NCBI GenBank assembly: GCA_021817645.1
Contig: JAKAGH010000075.1
Coordinates: forward strand, 1-10,894
Direction of reading: 5' to 3'
Length of the DNA stretch: 10,894 nucleotides
Source of the DNA: Deltaproteobacteria bacterium
GTDB lineage: Bacteria; Desulfobacterota; Desulfobaccia; Desulfobaccales; 0-14-0-80-60-11
Positions 6,096 to 10,894 of this stretch are shown piece after piece (position 1 is the first letter of the stretch; every line of letters starts with the position of its first letter). A model generated the notes under the pieces. It had not been told where the DNA came from. It did no database searches and saw only the letters and a program-made list of their open reading frames with translations. The translations under genes and the position numbers were made by a program.

Positions 6096-6702
6096 GATGG
6101 CGCACCTCCAGCTCCGCCTTGAGATTGACCCGGTAGTCATATTCCGAGCGCAGGCGGTCTTTGGAGTCCTGGCGGTTCTGGCTCATGAGAATAATGGGGG
6201 CCTGGATCGCCGACATCAAAGAAAAGACCAGGTTTAAAAAAATGAAAGGGTAGGGGTCGAAGGGACGAAAAATCCAGATATAGGAATTTACCGCGAACCA
6301 AAAGCAGGTGAAAAAGAGGAACGAAAGGATAAAGGTCCAACTGCCGCCCCAGGCCGCCACTCGATCGGAGAGCCTTTCCCAAAAAGTCAGGTCCTCCTCA
6401 AAGGCCACGTTGATATTCCGGGATAAGAGCTCATGCTCCTTCAGGCGTTCCAGCAAGCCGTCTTGCAGCGTCTCGATCTCCCCCATCCCTTCCTTGAGCA
6501 CCGCCTCCACATATTTGCCCCGGATCCGGTTCAGGTCCTGGAGACAGATGTAACCCTGACTGGACCAGTCCGGGTATTCTTGCCGGATGGTTTTCTCCAC
6601 CCCCTCCCGGACCAGTTCCCCGGGCCAGACCTCCTCCAGGGCCTTGGCCTGGCCGCAGATCTGGCAGGTCACGGCTAAATGTTCTTGTTTATCTTTCTCC
6701 AT
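5989..6702 (-). CDS. DUF1003 membrane protein with N-terminal CxxC motif
   Basis: This 237-residue cytoplasmic-membrane protein has two transmembrane segments, about 121-143 (SWTFILSFLFFTCFWFAVNS) and 151-173 (PFIFLNLVFSLMSAIQAPII). They are followed by the DUF1003 signature SQNRQDSKDRLRSEYDYRVN (174-193) and NLKAELEVRHLNEKMD, which leads into a C-terminal coiled-coil-like helix. The N-terminal part (about 1-65) carries H8, C13-x2-C16 and C53 (YICLQDLNRIRGKYV) and may bind a metal. The function of the family is not established. ATG 6702 is the natural family start, but only a purine-rich AAGAAA lies upstream. The gene is convergent with eboE and overlaps its extended 3' end by 107 bases. The strong conservation of the DUF1003 C-terminus indicates that this is the genuine coding strand in the overlap. 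Confidence 0.9.
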   Translation of the reverse strand: MEKDKQEHLAVTCQICGQAKALEEVWPGELVREGVEKTIRQEYPDWSSQGYICLQDLNRIRGKYVEAVLKEGMGEIETLQDGLLERLKEHELLSRNINVAFEEDLTFWERLSDRVAAWGGSWTFILSFLFFTCFWFAVNSYIWIFRPFDPYPFIFLNLVFSLMSAIQAPIILMSQNRQDSKDRLRSEYDYRVNLKAELEVRHLNEKMDLLLTRQWRRLLEIQQIQLAVMEELANKAK

Positions 6703-6745
6703 AATTTCTTTGTCCCGCCAGTAGAGTGCAGGTAGTAAGGGGATA

Positions 6746-6772
6746 AGCTATCAGCTTGCAGCGGTCAGCTTT
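6746..6772. repeat. AGCTGA-type repeat, left arm
   Basis: The reverse complement of this arm reads AAAGCTGAC, then eight bases, then GCTGATAGCT. The right arm at 6955-6974 has the same AAAGCTGAC and GCTGATAGCT blocks separated by one base. The arms are imperfect inverted repeats differing by a short indel. Confidence 0.65.
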
Positions 6773-6836
6773 ATAAAAAATCGTGGGACCGGCCGACAAT
6801 CGAGTGGGGGTGCAGCCAAATGTGCTCGACATCCCC

Positions 6837-6858
6837 GGGCGGACACCTGGGTCTGCCC
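6837..6858. repeat. GGGCGGAC palindrome
   Basis: GGGCGGAC at 6837-6844 pairs with GTCTGCCC at 6851-6858 around a six-base loop, with one G-T pair. The arms nearly equal those of the terminator at 1630-1651. The trailing CCTGCG resembles the CCTACG after the palindrome at 8672-8690. No T tract follows. Confidence 0.55.
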
Positions 6859-6942
6859 CTGCGAGAAAGTTGCCGTTTGTTGGCGATCGGTGTTAAAACC
6901 ATCCCCATGCTTGTCTTGAATCTTAAAATTCTAATAGCTAAT

Positions 6943-6974
6943 AGCTGAAAGCTGAAAGCTGACTGCTGATAGCT
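6943..6974. repeat. AGCTGAA short tandem repeat, right arm
   Basis: Two and a half units of AGCTGAA (from 6943) run into CTGACTGCTGATAGCT. The second half is the inverted counterpart of 6746-6772. Such AGCTGA-rich tracts are common intergenic repeats in various GC-rich genomes, from memory and not searched. Confidence 0.65.
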
Positions 6975-7006
6975 ACCCCCCTAGCCCCCTCCCTGAAAAA
7001 TGTCTT

Positions 7007-8590
7007 CTAACTCTCCCGCAGGCGCTGCAGGAAATCCACCGGCCCCCGGCGCAATTCCTCCGGCGAGGGCAGGCGGTCCAGCCGCATCAACTCGGTGACG
7101 GCAGTCATCTCCCGCTCGTGTTGGCAGCCGGCCACGGCCAGCACCCGTTTACCCTTGACATAAAAGGCCAGGAACTTGCGGCTGGCCGGGTCGCCCTGAT
7201 AGATGATCTCGTCCCAATCGCTCGCGTGGCCCACATATTGAAAAAAGATATCCAGCCGTTCGCTCCAGAAAAAGGGCACGTCCCGGAAGGGGACCTTTTT
7301 CCCGGCCAGATTGTGGGCGGCCACCCGGCCGTGCTGCAGGGCCAATCTCCAGTGCTCGATGCGGGTAGGCTCGCCCGTGCGCCAGTCGGGGAACCGGGCG
7401 ATATCCCCGGCCGCGTAGAGGTCCGGCGCGGCTTGCAGATACTGGTCCACGGTGAGACTGCCGTCCGGGTTCAGGGGCACGCCCTGGAGCATATCCGTGG
7501 CCGGTTTGACCCCCACCCCGGCGAGCACCAGGTCCGCGGGCAGTCTGTCGCCGTTTTCCAAAATCACCGCCTCCACCCGCTCCCGGCCTTCGAGGCGCGC
7601 CACCCTGGCGTTCAGGCGGAAGGAGACGCCGTTTTCCTCCAGGACCTGCTGCCACATGCGGCCGATTTCCGGCCCCAAAATGCGCTGGAAAGGCACCGGC
7701 CCCGGGGCTACCACCGTCACTTTCAGGCCCCGCTTGCTGAGGCTGCCCGCGGTTTCCATGCCGATGAAACTGGCCCCGACGATCACCGCTTGCGCGCCTT
7801 TCCCGGCCGCGGCTATGATTGCGCCGGCGTCCGCCAGGCTTCTCAGAGTAAAAACATTCGCCAGCTCCGCGCCCGGCACTTCCAGGCGGCGGGCGCTGCC
7901 GCCGGTGGCGAGCAGGAGGGCGTCATATTTCATGGTGGCGCCGTCCGCCAAGGTGATGGTCTTGGCCGCGGCGTCCACCTGGGTCGCTTTCTTCTCCAGC
8001 AAGACTTCCAGGTCATGCGCGGCAAAGAATTCCGGGGGCCGCAGCCATAAGTTTTCCTGGGGATTGGCGCCTTCCAGATAGCCTTTGCTTAAGTCGGGGC
8101 GGTCATAGGGCAGCCGGTCCTCCTGGGTGAGCAGCACCACCCGGCCCTGAAAGCCGTCCTGGCGCAGTGTTTCCGCGGCTGCCAGCCCCGCGGCCCCGGT
8201 TCCCAGGATGATGAAGGTGCGGGGGTCCACCGCGGCATTTCGCTGGGCCATGGCCTGTGTCCGGCGGTCCCCGGCCGCCTCGGGCACGCTGACAATGACG
8301 TCTTCTCCCTCCAGCCGCACCTCAAACCGGGGCACCGCGTCCAGGGCCGGCGGCTCCTCCAGGTCCCCGGTGACCAGATTGAAAGCCGACATGTGCCAGG
8401 GGCAATAGACCCGGTCCCCTTTACAAGATCCTTCCGCCAGGTTGCCCCCGTAGTGGGTGCAGATGCCGCCGATAGCGTGAAATTTCCCCTTGAGCCGCGC
8501 CAACAAGACCGTGGTTTCCCCCACTTTCACTTCTTTCATGTCGCCGTCTTTGAACTCATGAACTTTGGCCACCACCGCTGCCACTGCCAT
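7007..8590 (-). CDS. Rieske [2Fe-2S] - FAD/NAD(P)H oxidoreductase fusion (AIF-like)
   Basis: This 527-residue protein joins an N-terminal Rieske ferredoxin domain to a pyridine-nucleotide-disulfide-type reductase, as in apoptosis-inducing-factor-like proteins. The cluster ligands are C44 and H46 (GICTHYGG) and C63 and H66 (YCPWHMSAF). The FAD-binding Rossmann motif is ILGTGAAGLAAAE (128-140), the NAD(P)H motif is IVGASFIGMETAG (270-282), the second FAD motif is LYAAGDIARF (391-400), and the C-terminal reductase domain includes FWSERLDIFFQYVG (441-454). It should pass electrons from NAD(P)H via FAD to the Rieske centre or an external acceptor in the cytoplasm; the partner is unknown. ATG 8590 is chosen because AGGAGGT (8596-8602) lies 5 bases upstream and the Rieske fold begins there. 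The frame continues 54 bases further upstream and reaches into a repeat element. No partner oxygenase is adjacent. Confidence 0.92.
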   Translation of the reverse strand: MAVAAVVAKVHEFKDGDMKEVKVGETTVLLARLKGKFHAIGGICTHYGGNLAEGSCKGDRVYCPWHMSAFNLVTGDLEEPPALDAVPRFEVRLEGEDVIVSVPEAAGDRRTQAMAQRNAAVDPRTFIILGTGAAGLAAAETLRQDGFQGRVVLLTQEDRLPYDRPDLSKGYLEGANPQENLWLRPPEFFAAHDLEVLLEKKATQVDAAAKTITLADGATMKYDALLLATGGSARRLEVPGAELANVFTLRSLADAGAIIAAAGKGAQAVIVGASFIGMETAGSLSKRGLKVTVVAPGPVPFQRILGPEIGRMWQQVLEENGVSFRLNARVARLEGRERVEAVILENGDRLPADLVLAGVGVKPATDMLQGVPLNPDGSLTVDQYLQAAPDLYAAGDIARFPDWRTGEPTRIEHWRLALQHGRVAAHNLAGKKVPFRDVPFFWSERLDIFFQYVGHASDWDEIIYQGDPASRKFLAFYVKGKRVLAVAGCQHEREMTAVTELMRLDRLPSPEELRRGPVDFLQRLRES

Positions 8591-8636
8591 GTTTGACCTC
8601 CTGTGGGGCAGACATCTGCTCCGAAAAGTTCCGAGT

Positions 8637-8662
8637 GGTAGCACCGGCTTTCCAGCCTGTGC
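8637..8662. repeat. palindromic repeat, copy 2
   Basis: GGTA followed by an imperfect stem, GCACCGGCT at 8641-8649 and AGCCTGTGC at 8654-8662 with a TTCC loop. It is 25 of 26 identical to the copy at 4683-4708, in the same orientation. Here it lies in an intergenic region and is followed 9 bases later by a second palindrome. Confidence 0.85.
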
Positions 8663-8671
8663 GGATTACCT

Positions 8672-8690
8672 GGCGGGCGAGACGCCCGCC
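8672..8690. repeat. GGCGGGCG palindrome joined to copy 2
   Basis: A perfect 8-bp stem, GGCGGGCG at 8672-8679 and CGCCCGCC at 8683-8690, has an AGA loop and is followed by CCTACG. Together with 8637-8662 it looks like one composite mobile or REP-like unit of about 60 bases. Confidence 0.7.
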
Positions 8691-8759
8691 CCTACGATTC
8701 CTTTCATGCTTCGCGGGTGGGCCAAAGGGCCATGTGGAACTGCCCTGATAACTAGCCGC

Positions 8760-8795
8760 GAAAAATAAAACCCCGGTCCCACCGCGACCGGGGTT
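8760..8795 (-). terminator. strong - strand terminator upstream of the Rieske gene
   Basis: On the - strand, AACCCCGGTC (8795-8786), a 7-base loop and GACCGGGGTT (8778-8769) form a perfect 10-bp stem. It is followed by a T-rich run (TTATTTTT) down to 8760. This is a textbook rho-independent terminator, yet no - strand gene lies between it and dinB. It sits about 170 bases upstream of the Rieske start, so it could end a small RNA or act as an attenuator in the Rieske leader. Confidence 0.8.
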
Positions 8796-8831
8796 AGGAA
8801 AGCCAGCCGTCCGGATTTGGGCCTCACCAAA

Positions 8832-8859
8832 AAATTAAGACTGATTTGAGGGGAATCAA
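8832..8859 (-). promoter_or_regulatory. candidate sigma-70 promoter before the orphan terminator
   Basis: On the - strand, TTGATT (8859-8854) and TAATTT (8837-8832) are separated by 16 bases. Transcription would begin near 8825 and meet the terminator after about 65 bases. The match is moderate. Confidence 0.35.
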
Positions 8860-8967
8860 GGAACGCCATGGGAGAAATGGAGTGGGGGAGGAGGGTAGGG
8901 GCTGCGGCACTCCCGAGGTATTCCCGGAGCGCCATCCCCTGGCCCCCCTCCCCCATCTCCCCGGAGG

Positions 8968-10062
8968 ATGATACAATGTGAAGTCGTGAGAATCATTGCC
9001 CACCTGGACATGGATGCCTTTTTTGCGGCCATTGAGGAACGGGATCATCCGGAACTCCGGGGCCTGCCCCTGGTCGTGGGCGCGGACCCGGCCCAGGGTA
9101 AGGGCCGGGGCGTAGTCTCCACCGCCAATTATGCGGCGCGGCAATACGGCATCCATTCCGCACTCCCCATCTCCCTGGCCTGGCGCTTCTCCGAAAAGGC
9201 CCGGCATCAGGGCCAGCCCGGCGCCGTCTTTTTGGGGGTCAATTACCGCCGCTACCGGGAGGTCTCGGAGCGGATCATGGCCCTGCTGCGCCGCCACGCC
9301 TCCCTGGTGGAAGAGGCGAGTATCGATGAAGCCTATTTCGATCTGAGCCCCGCGGGTTCCTTTGACCGGGCCGCGGCCATCTGCCGGAAAATCAAACAGG
9401 AAATCAAAGACCAAGAGCAGATCACCGGGTCCATCGGCCTGGGCCCCAACAAACTGGTGGCCAAGATCGCGTCCGATTTCCAGAAACCCGACGGCCTCAC
9501 CATCGTTACCCCCGAAGAGGCGGAACGCTTTCTGGAACCCCTGGCAGTGCGGAAAATCCCCGGCATCGGCCCCAAGGCGGAAGCGCGGCTGGCCCGGGAG
9601 GGCATCAGGTTCGTCCGGGATTTAAAAAAATTTTCTGCGGCAGAGTTGCAGCTACGGTTCGGCAAATGGGGCCCTGAACTCTATGAACGCCTCCGGGGCC
9701 GACACGAAGCGCCGCTCCGCGAGGAATATGAGCCCAAATCGGTGGGGGAACAGGAAACTTTCGGCGTCGATACCTTGGACCTGCAACTCCTGTTTGACCG
9801 CCTCCTTTACATGTGCCGTCATGTCAGAGAGCGCCTGCTGGCCGACGGCTTTAAGGCCTGCCGCACCGTGGTGGTCACCGTGCGTTTCGCCGATTTCGAC
9901 ACCCGCTCCCGGAGCCAGACCCTGCCCGCGGCCACCGGGTCCCTGGACCGCCTGCAGTTTTTCGCCATGAAGCTCTTCATGCCCTTCCTGGACCGCAGGG
10001 AAAACCCCCGGCGCAAGCTTATCAGGTTGATAGGGGTGCGTCTGGAGAAGCTGGAGAAGTAA
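8968..10062 (+). CDS. dinB: DNA polymerase IV (Y-family translesion polymerase)
   Basis: This Y-family polymerase copies damaged templates. Catalytic carboxylates are D14 (HLDMDAFFA) and D120-E121 (EEASIDEAYFD), and F19 is in the steric-gate position. STANYAARQYGI (51-62), GSIGLGPNKLVAKIASDFQK (154-173) and the helix-hairpin-helix KIPGIGPKAEARL (196-208) are family signatures. The little-finger domain follows (SVGEQETFG at 258-266 to the end). The start is uncertain. ATG 8968 touches GGAGG at 8963-8967 with no spacing, whereas GTG 8986 gives the usual family beginning (VRIIAHLDMDAF) but lies 18 bases from that site. The protein stops at LIGVRLEKLEK with no C-terminal QL-x-L-F-type sliding-clamp peptide. 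No SOS-box (LexA) operator was recognised upstream. It ends 26 bases from the convergent vapC. Confidence 0.93.
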   Translation: MIQCEVVRIIAHLDMDAFFAAIEERDHPELRGLPLVVGADPAQGKGRGVVSTANYAARQYGIHSALPISLAWRFSEKARHQGQPGAVFLGVNYRRYREVSERIMALLRRHASLVEEASIDEAYFDLSPAGSFDRAAAICRKIKQEIKDQEQITGSIGLGPNKLVAKIASDFQKPDGLTIVTPEEAERFLEPLAVRKIPGIGPKAEARLAREGIRFVRDLKKFSAAELQLRFGKWGPELYERLRGRHEAPLREEYEPKSVGEQETFGVDTLDLQLLFDRLLYMCRHVRERLLADGFKACRTVVVTVRFADFDTRSRSQTLPAATGSLDRLQFFAMKLFMPFLDRRENPRRKLIRLIGVRLEKLEK

Positions 10063-10088
10063 TCCTGAGAAAAAGGGAGGTGTGGAAT

Positions 10089-10529
10089 TTATTGCAGGTC
10101 AGCGGGGGATGTCCGGAAAGGATTTATCATCATTAGGTCACTCACCTTCATCCCTGCTTGAAAATCCTCGCTCAAAAGATAGCGGCATCCCGCAGCTTGC
10201 GCCGCGGCCATGATCAAGGCGTCCCACCAGGAAACACCATAACGGTCCTGGAGAAGCCAGGCTCCCTCCAGCACCCGGCTGTCCACCGGCAATGGCTTCC
10301 AGGCCAGCAAGTCCCTTACATCTCTCCGGGCCGCGTTAATATCCAACCCCGGCTTCAGCTTAGCGGTGACCGTCACATAGAATTCTTGGAGGACCTGGTA
10401 ACTTAGACGGCCTGTACGTCTTTCCCAAAGCGCCGCCATCCAGGCCGTGGCCCGTGCCTGCTTCTCCGGAACCGAGGCATCCCAGCAATATACCAGCACG
10501 TTAGTATCCACAAACACCTTAGCGCTCAT
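10089..10529 (-). CDS. vapC: PIN-domain ribonuclease toxin (VapC family)
   Basis: This 146-residue PIN domain begins MSAKVFVDTNVLVYCWD. The acidic metal site expected for the family is present as D8, E49 (YQVLQEFYV), D103 (VSWWDALIMAAA) and D122 (LLSEDFQAG). It should be a Mg-dependent endoribonuclease that stops growth by cutting RNA (often tRNA or rRNA in the family) when not held by its antitoxin. The RNA target cannot be told from sequence. Its ATG lies 11 bases inside the end of the antitoxin gene, so translation is probably coupled and dependent on vapB. All catalytic residues are present and the length is normal, so the toxin is likely active. It is convergent with dinB with only 26 bases between them and no visible terminator. 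Confidence 0.92.
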   Translation of the reverse strand: MSAKVFVDTNVLVYCWDASVPEKQARATAWMAALWERRTGRLSYQVLQEFYVTVTAKLKPGLDINAARRDVRDLLAWKPLPVDSRVLEGAWLLQDRYGVSWWDALIMAAAQAAGCRYLLSEDFQAGMKVSDLMMINPFRTSPADLQ

Positions 10530-10749
10530 GCAGCTCTTCCCGGCTGGGATAGGGCGCCCCGGTCTTGTTTATGACCTTGGGCTCCTTAGACAGATATTGC
10601 TCCATAGCCAGAAGGTAGGCATCATCCGCCTGCATCTTCTCCTTGAGCATCTCCCCCACCAGCCGCGAGACACTGGTGTTCTGTTCCGCCGCTCTGATCC
10701 GGGCCCAGCGGGCTACCTCTTCGTCCAGGGTGATCGTGACATTCTTCAT
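10519..10749 (-). CDS. vapB: ribbon-helix-helix antitoxin (VapB-type)
   Basis: This 76-residue protein begins with a beta strand and two helices typical of ribbon-helix-helix DNA-binding proteins (MKNVTITLDEEVARWARIRA, then SVSRLVGEMLKEKM). It is followed by a longer, charged C-terminal region (SKEPKVINKTGAPYPSREEL) that should wrap the toxin's active site. It neutralises VapC and, with it, represses the operon. There is no Shine-Dalgarno sequence before ATG 10749: the promoter -10 box ends only six bases upstream, predicting a transcript that begins at the ATG. A large palindrome covering the promoter begins at the base next to the start codon. The gene name reflects pairing with a PIN toxin; ribbon-helix-helix antitoxins come in several VapB subtypes. 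Confidence 0.9.
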   Translation of the reverse strand: MKNVTITLDEEVARWARIRAAEQNTSVSRLVGEMLKEKMQADDAYLLAMEQYLSKEPKVINKTGAPYPSREELHER

Positions 10750-10784
10750 GACACTATTTTAGTGTTACACCAAAATAGTGTCAA
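10750..10784 (-). promoter_or_regulatory. vapBC promoter embedded in a palindromic operator
   Basis: On the - strand, TTGACA (10784-10779) and TAAAAT (10761-10756) are separated by exactly 17 bases, a near-consensus sigma-70 promoter. An inverted repeat with 15-bp arms (10750-10764 and 10768-10782, 14 of 15 paired, 3-base centre) covers almost all of it. That is the arrangement expected for autorepression by the VapB-VapC complex. The predicted transcription start is base 10749, the A of the vapB ATG. Confidence 0.85.
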
Positions 10785-10894
10785 TTAAAAATATGATCCA
10801 CTTGAAAGGAACCAAGTTGATGGCCTATTTTTCCGGAAACATCAGGCAGATATTGCCGTCCTGCCGCCCCGCCCCGCTTGTCCCTCTTAGATAA

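Larger units (their letters stand above)
6703..7006. other. 304-base repeat-rich intergenic region
   Basis: There is no gene here. It contains two AGCTGA-rich repeat arms in inverted orientation (6746-6772 and 6943-6974) around about 170 bases that include an 8-bp palindrome at 6837-6858. No convincing promoter for the DUF1003 gene and no terminator for the Rieske gene were found, although both must lie here if present. Confidence 0.7.
8591..8967. other. 377-base divergent intergenic region between the Rieske gene and dinB
   Basis: It contains the composite palindromic repeat (8637-8690), a - strand promoter candidate and terminator hairpin (8760-8859, listed separately), and a purine-rich stretch just upstream of dinB. 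Apparent reading frames here show no family features and are not called. Confidence 0.6.

Noticed and set aside
6703..7006. CRISPR-like array suggested by the AGCTGAA units
   Set aside because: The units are only seven bases long with no spacers, so this is a short tandem repeat.
7118..8050. + strand frame of 310 codons opposite the Rieske-FAD oxidoreductase
   Set aside because: The - strand gene has complete cofactor motifs; the opposite frame is a high-GC shadow.
8824..9414. - strand frame upstream of the orphan terminator, considered as its gene
   Set aside because: Most of it is antisense to conserved dinB sequence and the part outside dinB shows no domain or ribosome binding site.
10825..10893. 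- strand frame open from the right edge, ending in DGNICLMFPEK
   Set aside because: It could be the C-terminus of a gene beyond the edge, but 22 residues with no recognised motif cannot be told from chance.

Overview
The window looks like a GC-rich bacterial chromosome segment. TTG starts, the family mix (C10 peptidase, compact-cluster flavoprotein, Rieske/AIF-type reductase, DUF1003 protein) and GC-rich intergenic palindromes would suit an anaerobic Desulfobacterota-like (deltaproteobacterial) lineage. That placement is inference, since no rRNA or other phylogenetic marker is present. No tRNA, rRNA, CRISPR array or transposase is visible.

Layout, left to right. On the + strand: a 5'-truncated secreted C10 (streptopain-like) peptidase with C-terminal beta domains, ending in a strong terminator; a 387-base gap with one possible microORF; a 71-residue unknown protein and an Isf-like flavoprotein that form a likely operon closed by a long hairpin; a stand-alone CheY-like receiver; then eboD (sugar-phosphate cyclase / 3-dehydroquinate-synthase-like) and eboE (xylose-isomerase-like TIM barrel). 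On the - strand, convergent with and overlapping eboE: a DUF1003 membrane protein, a repeat-rich gap and a Rieske-FAD oxidoreductase. Then + strand dinB (DNA polymerase IV). Last, a - strand vapBC-type toxin-antitoxin pair with a very clear self-contained promoter and operator.

The functional centre is the eboD-eboE pair. These are two enzyme-like genes of the ebo metabolite-traffic cluster. They sit side by side without eboA, eboB, eboC or eboF inside the window, although the genes on both sides are fully visible. Their edges carry marks of rearrangement. A 17-base direct repeat links the 5' end of eboD to the leader of cheY. The 3' end of eboD runs through a palindromic repeat that recurs at 8637-8662. 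The eboE frame runs 107 bases into the antisense of the DUF1003 gene.

Other points worth attention: the vapB promoter geometry predicts a leaderless antitoxin mRNA under a 15-bp-arm operator; a - strand promoter-plus-terminator unit upstream of the Rieske gene could be a small RNA or attenuator; and several families of small palindromic repeats occupy the intergenic spaces. The remaining genes are recognisable members of known families. All family assignments come from reading motifs by eye, without database searches.
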